From CAVQCT01 sp964371785 (lineage in GTDB: Bacteria > Zixibacteria > MSB-5A5 > GN15 > FEB-12): 64,000 nt of DNA. Shown in pieces: positions 18,080-27,045 of the stretch. Location of the stretch: the NCBI GenBank assembly GCA_964371785.1, contig CAYJOL010000005.1:1-64000 (forward strand), written 5' to 3'. Made by a program: the position numbers and the translations under genes. Under the pieces are notes generated by a model. It saw nothing but the letters and a program-made list of their open reading frames with translations, had not been told where the DNA came from and made no database searches. Numbering within the stretch: the stretch's first letter is position 1; each line of letters opens with the position of its first letter.

Positions 18080-18105
18080 GGAAAGGAAGGAAGGAAGGAA
18101 GGAAG
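18080..18105 (+). repeat. GGAA tetranucleotide microsatellite
   Basis: Five exact GGAA units (18085-18104), preceded by one imperfect unit, in the 306-base gap between the cupredoxin gene and the MscS gene. Apart from this repeat and the promoter at 17959-17987 nothing else was recognised in the gap. It is about 110 bases upstream of the channel gene and could vary in length. Confidence 0.8.
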
Positions 18106-18217
18106 CAACCTACCATTTGCAAGGCTATTTCCCCAATCGAAATTCTGGTTGATTTTTCGGTCGGGAATCCGGAATATAACCTCTTGGAATCTACGTTAAC
18201 CCTATAACGATGGATAA

Positions 18218-19483
18218 ATGATGGTTGAGAGATTTGAACAGTGGCTGATAGAACAGGGACTGGCGTCCGAGGCCGCGCACGTCCTCAGGTGGGTCGGAAT
18301 CGCCCTTGGTCTTGTTCTGCTGGCGTGTCTGGTCAACTATGTCGCCCGGAAGATCATAGTCGGCACCATTGCGCTGTTCGTTCGTCGGACCCAAACGAAA
18401 TGGGATGACATCCTCTTTGAGCGGAAAGTCTTTTCCCGTTTGTCACACATGGCGCCGGCTCTCGTATTCTATTATTCGGCGTCGCTGTTTCCCCCTCTGG
18501 TCGAAATCATCCAGCGACTGGCAATAGTTTACATGATGTTCGCCGGCCTGATGTCGGCGATCGCATTTCTCAATGGCGCCGCCGACATCTACCAGGGATA
18601 TGACATTTCAAGGCAGAGACCGATTAAAGGTTACATTCAGATAACGGTCGTTATCCTTTCGGTTTTCGTCTGTATTATAGCGCTCTCCACAATCATGAAC
18701 CGCGATCCGTGGCTTTTGTTGACCGGTCTGGGTGCCATGACAGCCGTCCTTATTTTGATCTTTAAGGACTCCATCCTCGGCTTGGTGGCGTCAATTCAGC
18801 TCGCGGCCAACGATCTGGTGCATATTGGAGACTGGATTGAGATGCCCAAGTACGGGGCTGACGGAGAAGTGATCGACATTACATTGATGACAGTGAAGGT
18901 GCAGAACTCCGACAAGACGTACACGAATATCCCGGCCTACTTTTTGATTTCCGACTCTTTCAAGAATTGGCGCGGGATGGCTGAATCGGGCGGTCGAAGA
19001 ATCAAGCGGGCGATCTATATCGATATCAGTACTATCAGGTTGTGCACCGAGGAAATGCTGAACAGGTTCGAAAAGTTTCAGCTGATCACTGACTATGTCA
19101 GGTCACGGCGACAGGAGATTGCCGAATACAACGAGTCGAAAAACAGTGACTTGTCCGAATTAATTAACGGCCGCCAGATGACGAATGTCGGTACGTTCAG
19201 GGCGTATGTGGCGGCATACCTTCGGAATCACCCCAAGATAAACACGGAGATGACCTTCCAGGTCCGGCATCTCGCGCCGACCGAACACGGCCTGCCTATT
19301 GAAATTTATGTCTTCAGCCGCGACAAGGAGTGGGCGAACTACGAGGCAATTCAAGCCGACATTTTCGAGCACGTACTCGCCGCGGTTCCGCGATTCGAGC
19401 TCCGAGTGTACCAGCAACCCAGCGGCGCAGACATCGAGCGATTGGGCGACCGGGCGAAGCGATCCATCGGCGAGAGTGATTAA
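18218..19483 (+). CDS. MscS-family mechanosensitive channel (YbdG/MscM-like)
   Basis: 421 residues with about five transmembrane segments in the first 190. The pore helix and beta domain of MscS follow: LLTGLGAMTAVLILIFKD, then LGLVASIQLAANDLVHIGDWIEMP and TYTNIPAYFLISDSFKNW. The long insertion in the C-terminal domain (RSRRQEIAEYN to MTNVGTFRAYVAAYLRNHP) is characteristic of the YbdG type. It should act in the inner membrane as a tension-gated channel protecting against hypo-osmotic shock. Start ATG at 18218, with a second ATG immediately after. Confidence 0.92.
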   Translation: MMVERFEQWLIEQGLASEAAHVLRWVGIALGLVLLACLVNYVARKIIVGTIALFVRRTQTKWDDILFERKVFSRLSHMAPALVFYYSASLFPPLVEIIQRLAIVYMMFAGLMSAIAFLNGAADIYQGYDISRQRPIKGYIQITVVILSVFVCIIALSTIMNRDPWLLLTGLGAMTAVLILIFKDSILGLVASIQLAANDLVHIGDWIEMPKYGADGEVIDITLMTVKVQNSDKTYTNIPAYFLISDSFKNWRGMAESGGRRIKRAIYIDISTIRLCTEEMLNRFEKFQLITDYVRSRRQEIAEYNESKNSDLSELINGRQMTNVGTFRAYVAAYLRNHPKINTEMTFQVRHLAPTEHGLPIEIYVFSRDKEWANYEAIQADIFEHVLAAVPRFELRVYQQPSGADIERLGDRAKRSIGESD

Positions 19484-19783
19484 GCTTCGTCCAACCAGTT
19501 TCAGCACAGTGGTGAGTTTAATTGGACCATATATTGCCCGTTATTTATAATGACGGACGGAGGATTGTTCTGAATGATGGAGACTGACCTGAATTCCCAC
19601 TCGTTCAAGCCGAATGGCCGGGCCTTTAAGCCGATAATCCGGGTCATGTTCAGTCGGTTCGCGAACGGGAAGGCTGGCCGAAGTTTCTACTTGATAATTG
19701 GGATAACCCGAAGTACCATATAAGCAATCGGGTATTAGCAAAAACTGACTGAAATGTTCTCAAAATAGGTTAAACCAGATCTC
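19484..19783. other. Intergenic gap, no feature recognised
   Basis: 300 bases between the MscS and GlpX-like genes, both read rightward. No RNA gene, terminator with a T-tract, repeat or convincing coding frame was found. It presumably holds the promoter of the downstream gene. Confidence 0.5.
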
Positions 19784-21466
19784 ATGAGTACTAGCAATAG
19801 CTTAAGGTTCAATATTGCCGACGAACGACTTCGTTACGAAGGAAAGCACAAGCGATTTACGTTCGATGCGGATCGGGTTGTCGAGTTCAATCATCGCCAC
19901 AAGGCGGTCCTCAAGGGGTATGAGCTCGCGATGGAAGCGTGCGAGATTATCACACTGGCCGGGCGGATAAACTATGAATCGAACCTCGGGGCGCTGCGAA
20001 ACCGCCAGGTACGCCAGTCGGTCACGTTATCGGCGGCGATGGCTGCGGTGGCCGTTGCTTTGCACGGTCGGGGAGCGCTGAACAACTACCCGGCCGACAA
20101 ACAGACCAAGGGGCTGGCCGAGTCACTGAAACGGGCCAACGATCGAACTGCGGCGCAAGTTATGGCTGAGGTTCTGCAGATTACTACCGAAACCCTGCCG
20201 GTCGGAGAAGAAGTGCTGATCGAGTCAGCCATAACGGAAGGTGTGCGCGTTAAACCGGGAAAAGAAGCCGGGGGAAATCCAACGATCGCCGTGGGGGCGG
20301 TATTCGGCAAGGAAGAACATCGCGCTCAATACGGCCTTGGCATGCCCCCCAATGTCACCCTGCTGTCGATGGGAAACGATGTTATCGACGGTACGACCAA
20401 GTCGATCAAGGGCCTGCATTCAAGTTTGACAGCTCTATTCGTGACCGAAGCGAACGTAAAACGGCACTTACCCGATGTCTATGTTCAGCGGTGGATGCTC
20501 GGGACTCGTTTTGAGAAGTTCAATCCGAGAGAAACCAGCTTGATGGAGACTGCTGAGCTGTTTGCCTCGGCCTACGGATACAGCAGCGTTGATAAGCTAA
20601 GCGCGTTTTTCCTCGATCGGAATCGACATTACATGGCTATGGACCAGTTGAACGCAGGGAACGTGGCGACTCCGTTTGACAAGGACGGCGATCTGATGCC
20701 GGCGGTCGTGCTCGGCACAGAAGGTCTGGCATTTCCGAACGGCCGCGGACTGAACGCCATGATCGGTGAGATTGGCGGATCGGCCGAGTGGGCGGTTGGA
20801 GTATTACCGTTGGTCTGGCGCGGAGGCGAAGCTATCGGGATGTTAACCAGCCAGTCGGCTTTGACCCGGAAGGACCTAACGCCCGAAGGGTTCTGGAAAG
20901 AACGATTCCATTTTACCGAAGAAGAGTTCATGCAGATACAAGACGCGCGCTTTGAACGCAAACCATACTTCACGATCGACGATATTCTCGACAATCCATT
21001 TGCCGGTGGTATCAGCGCCTTCGGAGCGATCACCGATAATTACTTTATCCCGTTTCTCGAGGGCGTAAAAGCCGACCATAACACCAATCGCATCAGTGTC
21101 AACGTGCTGGTTGTTAACTCGCTCGGGATGATCGAATGCTGGCAGATGGTCTTCAGTAGCGTCAAGGGTATTGACGAGACAGCACGTCGGATGAGTTCGC
21201 CGAAAGCGGAGTTAGTCGACAAGAACGGAAGTGAGTTGGAAAGTGCGATCGGACGATGGCTCGATGATGAAACCAAAAGCGAGCGGTACCGTATTTTCTT
21301 TATCAACGAATACTATCCGGCGTTGATTCCGGTGCAAGGACGGATGGTAGTTCTGCATCATGCGGTTGAAGGTCTGGTTGAGCGCGGCGCACTGGATGAG
21401 CGTGATCGTGAGATTATAGGCATCACGGAACGACTGGCTTCGCATTGGTTCAGTAATTCGGCCTGA
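19784..21466 (+). CDS. Divergent class II fructose-bisphosphatase (GlpX)-like protein
   Basis: 560 residues, much longer than the 330 of E. coli GlpX. Segments resemble GlpX in order: a substrate/metal loop GNDVIDGTTKSIKG (GlpX: DPxEGT), FDKDGDLMPAVV (GlpX: DGDVA), MIGEIGGSAEWAV (GlpX: GIGGAPEG) and ISAFGAITDNYFIPFLEGV (GlpX: ATGITDGDLLxG). The GEGE metal loop of GlpX is not recognisable (VLIESAITEG stands there). A sugar-phosphate phosphatase role is plausible; the exact substrate is unknown. No signal peptide. Followed by a strong terminator. Confidence 0.6.
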   Translation: MSTSNSLRFNIADERLRYEGKHKRFTFDADRVVEFNHRHKAVLKGYELAMEACEIITLAGRINYESNLGALRNRQVRQSVTLSAAMAAVAVALHGRGALNNYPADKQTKGLAESLKRANDRTAAQVMAEVLQITTETLPVGEEVLIESAITEGVRVKPGKEAGGNPTIAVGAVFGKEEHRAQYGLGMPPNVTLLSMGNDVIDGTTKSIKGLHSSLTALFVTEANVKRHLPDVYVQRWMLGTRFEKFNPRETSLMETAELFASAYGYSSVDKLSAFFLDRNRHYMAMDQLNAGNVATPFDKDGDLMPAVVLGTEGLAFPNGRGLNAMIGEIGGSAEWAVGVLPLVWRGGEAIGMLTSQSALTRKDLTPEGFWKERFHFTEEEFMQIQDARFERKPYFTIDDILDNPFAGGISAFGAITDNYFIPFLEGVKADHNTNRISVNVLVVNSLGMIECWQMVFSSVKGIDETARRMSSPKAELVDKNGSELESAIGRWLDDETKSERYRIFFINEYYPALIPVQGRMVVLHHAVEGLVERGALDERDREIIGITERLASHWFSNSA

Positions 21467-21497
21467 GCGCCGTAATTGCTCATTATTGGCAGAATGA

Positions 21498-21531
21498 AAA
21501 GGCGGTTGCCACAAAAGCGGCAACCGCCTTT
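21498..21531. terminator. Strong bidirectional terminator
   Basis: Perfect 13-bp stem AAAGGCGGTTGCC/GGCAACCGCCTTT with an 8-base loop; A- and T-runs at the stem ends allow function in both directions. It separates convergent genes ending at 21466 and 21571. Confidence 0.9.
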
Positions 21532-21570
21532 ACTATCTCAGGATAGTCAATCAGGTCAGTAGGTTCTGTC

Positions 21571-24258
21571 TTACGGGCAGGTTTCGGGAGCCGGGCCGGA
21601 AGCGAATGAATACTCAACCAGAGCAACTATATCGCCAATGTCAATTGACAGGTCGCCATTGATATCGGCTTCTTCAAAGCAGACGGGCGCCGGGCCACTG
21701 GCGAATGAGTATTCAACCAGATAGACAAGGTCCGCAATGTCTACACCGTCAAGCGCGTCACTGTCGACGTTGCCGCGCATGCCTATACAACATCCGTCGC
21801 ACACGTCACCAATACCATTGCTGTTGGCGTCTGCCTGATCCGGGTTGTAATCAGCCGGGCAGTTATCGCACACATCGCCCACATTGTCTGTATCGCCGTC
21901 CGCTTGATCGGGATTGCTCGTTGTTACACAATTGTCACAGGCATCGCCCACGACATCGGCGTCGACATCAACCTGGCTGACATTCGGAGTCGTCGGACAA
22001 TTGTCACAGACATCACCAACCGCATCAGCATCGGTGTCTGTCTGGTCACTATTACTAATTCCCAGACAGTTATCGCAGACATTTCCGACACCATCACCGT
22101 CGTTGTCTGCCTGGTCGACATTGGGAGTTGACGGACAGTTGTCGCAGACGTCGCCAACGCCATCGGCATCCAGATCGGCCTGGGTCGGGTTGGCGATCGA
22201 AGGACAGTTATCGGCGGGACAGGTGTTGGCCGGGTATTCCGGATTACCAAAACCGTCTCCATCGGTATCCGTACATACATCACAGACGTCGCCGATGCCA
22301 TCAAGGTCAGCGTCGGCTTGGTCGGAATTGGCGAGGGAGACGCAATTGTCGCACGCGTCGCCGACATTATCGTTGTCCGCATCTGCCTGGTCATGGTTGG
22401 ATGTAGCCGGACAATTGTCTTCATAGTTCGCATAGCCGTCGCCATCGGCGTCGTCGTAGAAATCAGTCACCAGCAGTCTGAGCAGGGTGTCGGGGCCGCC
22501 GTTGGCATCCACATACTCGTACATTATTTTGCGGCCGTTCTCCGCTATATCGACACTGCGATTTTCGGCGACCACCTGGTCATCGACAAGACTGATCACC
22601 CGGGGCGCTCCCCAGGTCAGACCGCCGTCCAGTGTCGTGACTGCATACAGCTGCTGATTGGAAATATAGGTAACTACGAAATTGGTGCCGGTCATATGGG
22701 TAATTTCCGGGAACCGTTCGTCGGCCGTCGTCGCAACTACCACGCTTAGCGCCAGCGAGTCCACGGCGCCGGTGTTGGTCGGATCATACCAGCAAATAAT
22801 GTCGTGGTCATTTTGACCACCATCCGGATAGAACTCCGACGCGATCAACACGTGTCCGTTGTTGGCAGCCACAACCGGCACATAGAGGTTGTTGCCGGTC
22901 GACAGAGAGTGCACCCAACCGCCACTATAGGTAACATCGTCGGGATTACCGAAAACATCGCGGCGGACAAATAACTGCCACTGTGCATCGACAGCGTTGT
23001 ACCAGTCATATACTGCGTAGGAGAAGTGAGTAATATTATCGATATCGGCCGAAGTCGAATTACACCCGTTCAAGTCGTTATACCAACTGATAGTTCCCTG
23101 GGTGGCGCCGGTTGTCTGATAGAAAAGATGCGGTGCGTCCACCAGCGGTACGGTGGGATAAGTCGAGCTGTGAACCATCGAGATGATTCCGAATCGGTAA
23201 ACGTTCGTGCTTGGGAACTTCTGGGTGCTGTCGCAGGCGATTTCCGCCATCTTCATGTCATGCCATCCGTAAGTTGTCCAATTCCACGAGCCCAGACTGT
23301 AACCACTGGGAATGTTGGCATTATTGGCCGTCATGAGATAGGTCGCACCGCCGGAATTGTCTGTACCCGGAGGAACGATTGTTCCATAAAAGACAGAGTC
23401 ACGGCCGAAGTAGTCGATCGATGGATACGTCGGAGTACCGGTGAAACTGTATGCAACCACATCACTGTAGGTCGCAAAATCATCAGCTGTCCCAAACCAG
23501 ACCAGAACGGAGTCAACAAACAGCGTCCCGGTCGGATCCTGGTACGCCACCATGTTGTATCCGGTCTGACCATCGCCAATCGCAGGATGAAATCCGGCGA
23601 AAGTCGGCGGTTCGGGTGGGGGAGTCTCAGTGATGTCGAGTTGATAATTGCCGTTGGCGCCATTCTCACCGTCGATCACGATATAGTACGTGTTGCCGAC
23701 CGTGCAATTGACTTCGAAGACGGCCGAGCGTGGCAGCGTACACGTTGTACTGAAGCGATTGCAGGCCACGACCGTAGCAGTGCTGTTTTCATAGACCCAC
23801 AGGTGGGTCATATAGCTGGACTGGCAAAGCGAAACGTCAATTTTGATGTCGGCCGCGGGAGTAAACGAATAAACTACATCGGGGGCATTGCCGATCGCTC
23901 CGACACAGGTCTCGTTGTAGTCGTTCGTGTATCCGGTAGTAGTTCCGACATCGCTAAAGGGAATGGACCCAATAGCAGTTGCCGATCCGATATTATCGCC
24001 GCCTTGCAGGTTGGTGGTGGCGACTTCTGAGAGCGCCTCGTTGTGCGCTTGCACCGGGGCGATATATTGAGCTTGCATCTCCAGATGCTGCGGCTTGCTG
24101 TTGAGCTTTTCCACCCGCGCGTCGCTTACCTGAAGGCCCTTTTCATTGCCCGCGCTTCGCTTGTCAATCTGATTGACTGACGAGGCGAACGCGTGACCGG
24201 CCAGAAGCAGCACGCAGAGGAGCAGTACGGTTACATTAACTTTTCCTGGACGCATCAT
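21571..24258 (-). CDS. Large secreted protein with thrombospondin type-3 repeats and dockerin-like tail
   Basis: 895 residues with a signal peptide ending near Ala25. Residues 90-190 resemble a pre-peptidase C-terminal-type beta domain. Residues 210-600 are a beta-rich region without catalytic motif. About 615-825 hold eight thrombospondin type-3 calcium repeats (units like DNCPSTPNVDQADNDGDG followed by VGDVC). The tail has two dockerin-like repeats ending in LVYLVEYSFASGPAP. Probably a calcium-stabilised surface or matrix protein. GGAGGAG precedes the ATG pair. Confidence 0.85.
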   Translation of the reverse strand: MMRPGKVNVTVLLLCVLLLAGHAFASSVNQIDKRSAGNEKGLQVSDARVEKLNSKPQHLEMQAQYIAPVQAHNEALSEVATTNLQGGDNIGSATAIGSIPFSDVGTTTGYTNDYNETCVGAIGNAPDVVYSFTPAADIKIDVSLCQSSYMTHLWVYENSTATVVACNRFSTTCTLPRSAVFEVNCTVGNTYYIVIDGENGANGNYQLDITETPPPEPPTFAGFHPAIGDGQTGYNMVAYQDPTGTLFVDSVLVWFGTADDFATYSDVVAYSFTGTPTYPSIDYFGRDSVFYGTIVPPGTDNSGGATYLMTANNANIPSGYSLGSWNWTTYGWHDMKMAEIACDSTQKFPSTNVYRFGIISMVHSSTYPTVPLVDAPHLFYQTTGATQGTISWYNDLNGCNSTSADIDNITHFSYAVYDWYNAVDAQWQLFVRRDVFGNPDDVTYSGGWVHSLSTGNNLYVPVVAANNGHVLIASEFYPDGGQNDHDIICWYDPTNTGAVDSLALSVVVATTADERFPEITHMTGTNFVVTYISNQQLYAVTTLDGGLTWGAPRVISLVDDQVVAENRSVDIAENGRKIMYEYVDANGGPDTLLRLLVTDFYDDADGDGYANYEDNCPATSNHDQADADNDNVGDACDNCVSLANSDQADADLDGIGDVCDVCTDTDGDGFGNPEYPANTCPADNCPSIANPTQADLDADGVGDVCDNCPSTPNVDQADNDGDGVGNVCDNCLGISNSDQTDTDADAVGDVCDNCPTTPNVSQVDVDADVVGDACDNCVTTSNPDQADGDTDNVGDVCDNCPADYNPDQADANSNGIGDVCDGCCIGMRGNVDSDALDGVDIADLVYLVEYSFASGPAPVCFEEADINGDLSIDIGDIVALVEYSFASGPAPETCP

Positions 24259-24907
24259 GTGACAGTCTCCTCCGTTATGTTGTTCTATCGCACAGAATAT
24301 TTCTTCTGCCTATGGTAGATTAGTCTGACCCAGACCCGCCTGCGTTACAATTCACCGGACTCGCCGGCGGTAGTTTTCACGCTGGAACTCAGTCACCGGA
24401 CGACCAGTTGTCTCTGCCAGTCGGCAACATGCTTTTGTTGTACAGATGGATGCGGAGCCGAACCGAGAAGCGCCAAAGGGACGTGACCGGCGAACCATAG
24501 CAAACTTTCCCCAAAGGTGGCCAGAGTAACCTGTTGTAACTTATTGTCGGCTTTGAATAAAGAATCTTAATCTACTTACATACAACAATCAAAGTATACG
24601 AGAAAATCCGCTTCTGTCAACTCAATTATAGTCCAACGCACTTTCTGCCGCTTGATCACCGGCAACACTAGTCCAACTATCGAAACCCACACTTGGAAAT
24701 GCACGGGGTTTTTCATCTCTACGGTGAGAATTCCGGTGCGTTTCATACTGCGCAGGAATTGCACATCTGCGCGCACCGCCGCGTCCAGCCGCATCCCGTT
24801 CCACATAGAGTGTTCCGCATTGGAAAGGCCGTATCATCTGAAACGATACGGCCCTCAATCAGCCAAGTTTGCCGCGCTGAATCAGTTGAGGCGCGGTGCG
24901 TTGCGGC
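24259..24907. other. Long intergenic region between two exported-protein genes
   Basis: 649 bases. It contains the terminator of the papain-like gene (24827-24853) and presumably the promoter of the thrombospondin-repeat gene. A 76-codon reverse frame at 24576-24806 has no ribosome-binding site and no family resemblance, so it was not called. No RNA gene or repeat was recognised. Confidence 0.5.
24827..24853 (-). terminator. Terminator of the papain-like protease gene
   Basis: 9-bp perfect stem GGCCGTATC/GATACGGCC with a 9-base loop, followed on the reverse strand by TTTCC. It lies 55 bases after the stop at 24908. Confidence 0.65.
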
Positions 24908-26737
24908 TCAGTTGCCGGTGCACGGTGCGGGACCGCTACTGAACATATAGTCTACCATATAAATAAGGTCACCGATGTCCAAAGAACCGCTACAGTCTAC
25001 GTCGCCTGCCAGCGGGGGTTCAGGCGCCGCACCACCGTTAAACGAATAATCCACCAAAATTACCATATCACCAATATCGACAGTACCGTTGCCGTCGTTA
25101 TCACCGCGCAGGACGGTGGACTCGAGCGTGACGGACGCCGGTGCCGAGCTTGGCGTATACGAGACATTAGGATTGGCAAAAGTCGGCATATACGCGTCAT
25201 ACCCGTCCATGGAAATGGAAGCAGTCTGACCGACCGTGGCATCCGAAGGCACAGTCATGTACAGTTTGACGATTGGTCCTGTTCCAGGAGCCAACTCAGG
25301 CTGTGACTCGCTGGTCGATGAAATGAGGCGGATAGTAAATCGGCGATTGAACGGGTCATAATGAACCAGCCCTTGATCCTGGAAGTAGTTGGTGCGACAT
25401 CCGACCGTCGAAAGAGAGTCGAAACTCATGGAAAAGTCACCCGAATATTCGACCGGGATCCGAATCGTCTGGAGAGGTGCGGTGTTGGTCGTAGAAACAG
25501 TGAACTCAACTGTTCGTCCGGCCGAAGACACCTGGTTATCGGTTTTCAGCGTATCGGCTTGCACCACGACACATTCTTCACGCATCTGGGTTTTGACCCC
25601 GACGTTGGTCTCTGCCTGGAGTGTGACGTTGTAGCAGCCGCGTTCGGCATATGTATGCGACGGAGATTGGACAAATGCAGAATCACCATCGCCGAAATCC
25701 CACGTCCAGCTGGTTACATCGAGCGGGGAAGAGGCAGTGAAATTGGCTACATGGGGCGGACATCCGCATGCCGAGTCGACCGAGAAAAACAGCCCTGAGA
25801 TGTCGTAATCTATGAAGCAGGCGGCATATCCGACACTATTGCAGTTGTAGGGAATGCGCATATAACCGCTCTCGCCCCAGCTGGCGCCCCAGGAGTTCCG
25901 AAGAAACCACACACCGCCGGTACCTTGATTGTCATCCCATCCAACAAGCACCACGGCGTGGTTGATCTGACCGGTGGCACAGCTGTTGAACACGCCACCG
26001 TGATATGCCTGCATGGCGCTATTGGCGTAAATGGCCACACTGACCGGGCCGTATTCCATAATTGCTTGTTTGATCGCGCTTACACTGGCCACTGAATTGC
26101 CGTTGCCGATATACGCCCAGGATTTGATGTTATAAGCGTGCGGAACGGGACAGGCGCAGGCCGCGTCGGAAGCGGTGTACGGATAATCCGATTCGTACAC
26201 AGCGCCGCTCATGCCGCATGGATCCGGTGTGGCGACGAAATAATCATGGGCAAACCAGCCGCCGGCACAGCCCCAGCCCGACTGGTTGCAGCTGACGAGC
26301 CATTGCTCGGACAAATCGACCACTGCGTTATCGCGAATCTTGATGGCGCACTCCAACGGCCCAACCGTACCGAATGCCCAACAACTGCCGCAACCGCCTT
26401 GATTTCTAATGGGTGGCAAACCGGTGGCTTGTCTCCAATCGAAGGTGGCAGGAAGATTCGCTTTGTCCGGAAAATCTATGTAAGGCGCGTTCTGCTGCCA
26501 ATTCGGCGGCGGAATCAGACCACACAATTGATCAAGCGAATACTGAGTTGCTTCACTTGGCGCAACCTCAAAGGTCCAGCCCTCATCCACACCTTGCTTT
26601 CTCAAGTCGGCGATATCTTTATCAGTAAGCTGAGCGTAGCTGCTGCCCGCGGCTACAAACAGAATCGCTGCCGTCAGCGCAAACCACACGAAAACCATGA
26701 GTCGATTTCCCGGTGTACGTTCCCAAAGGCGCGGCAT
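24908..26737 (-). CDS. Secreted papain-family (C1A) cysteine protease with PKD, cohesin-like and dockerin-like modules
   Basis: 609 residues with a signal peptide ending about Ala35 and a short pro-region. The C1A catalytic domain (95-320) shows oxyanion Gln113, Cys119 (GGCGSCWAFG), His260 (INHAVVLVGW) and Asn281 (RNSWGASWG). A PKD domain (about 325-390, WDFGDGDSAF) follows. Next is a beta domain with cohesin-like features (about 400-530, with VEFTVSTTNTAPLQTIRIPV and PGTGPIVKLYMTVPSDATVG). Two dockerin-like repeats end in DLIYMVDYMFSSGPAP. AAGGAA precedes the ATG. Extracellular protein degradation is the likely role. Confidence 0.9.
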   Translation of the reverse strand: MPRLWERTPGNRLMVFVWFALTAAILFVAAGSSYAQLTDKDIADLRKQGVDEGWTFEVAPSEATQYSLDQLCGLIPPPNWQQNAPYIDFPDKANLPATFDWRQATGLPPIRNQGGCGSCWAFGTVGPLECAIKIRDNAVVDLSEQWLVSCNQSGWGCAGGWFAHDYFVATPDPCGMSGAVYESDYPYTASDAACACPVPHAYNIKSWAYIGNGNSVASVSAIKQAIMEYGPVSVAIYANSAMQAYHGGVFNSCATGQINHAVVLVGWDDNQGTGGVWFLRNSWGASWGESGYMRIPYNCNSVGYAACFIDYDISGLFFSVDSACGCPPHVANFTASSPLDVTSWTWDFGDGDSAFVQSPSHTYAERGCYNVTLQAETNVGVKTQMREECVVVQADTLKTDNQVSSAGRTVEFTVSTTNTAPLQTIRIPVEYSGDFSMSFDSLSTVGCRTNYFQDQGLVHYDPFNRRFTIRLISSTSESQPELAPGTGPIVKLYMTVPSDATVGQTASISMDGYDAYMPTFANPNVSYTPSSAPASVTLESTVLRGDNDGNGTVDIGDMVILVDYSFNGGAAPEPPLAGDVDCSGSLDIGDLIYMVDYMFSSGPAPCTGN

Positions 26738-26840
26738 AACTATTCCTTTCTTAAAGGCGTGCGGCGCATGACCGCATAAAAGACGCAGAAAATGTGATTC
26801 GTGATTCCGGCTGGATGTGGGGCCAACCTTACTGAGTAAA

Positions 26841-26868
26841 AATATAACGCAATGTCAGCAAATGTCTA
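26841..26868 (-). promoter_or_regulatory. Predicted sigma-70 promoter for the papain-like protease
   Basis: Reverse strand TAGACA (26863-26868) and TATATT (26841-26846) with a 16-base spacer, about 100 bases before the start codon at 26737. It lies in the 308-base gap 26738-27045, which otherwise holds only the terminator at 26993-27025. Confidence 0.5.
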
Positions 26869-26992
26869 CTAAAAAGATTGTCCCTTCGGTCCAGCATTGA
26901 GTTCGCTCCGCAACCCGCCAGAAACATGGCATAACCAATTTGACCTCTGGTCGGAACCCTATTTCCGCCATATGTCCTGTTTGCCAGCGAAA

Positions 26993-27025
26993 ACAGGCCG
27001 AATCGCTATATGCGACCCGGCCTGT
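26993..27025 (-). terminator. Terminator of the Tricorn homologue
   Basis: Stem ACAGGCC/GGCCTGT with additional inner pairing (TCGC/GCGA), followed on the reverse strand by TTTTCGC, 20 bases past the stop at 27046. Confidence 0.7.
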
Positions 27026-27045
27026 GGTAGTCATATTCCGAAAGA

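Noticed and set aside
21800..22440. Periodic DNA repetition that could suggest a CRISPR or tandem satellite
   Set aside because: The periodicity comes from coding thrombospondin type-3 repeats; spacers are not unique and units differ in sequence.
23026..24030. 334-codon rightward frame opposite the thrombospondin-repeat gene
   Set aside because: Antisense shadow produced by codon bias; composition unlike a folded protein.
24576..24806. 76-codon reverse frame in the 649-base gap
   Set aside because: No Shine-Dalgarno, no family resemblance, a competing frame overlaps it, and it follows a terminator.
6117..26737. Cellulosome
   Set aside because: Dockerin-like tails occur, but there is no scaffoldin with multiple cohesins and no cellulase in the window.
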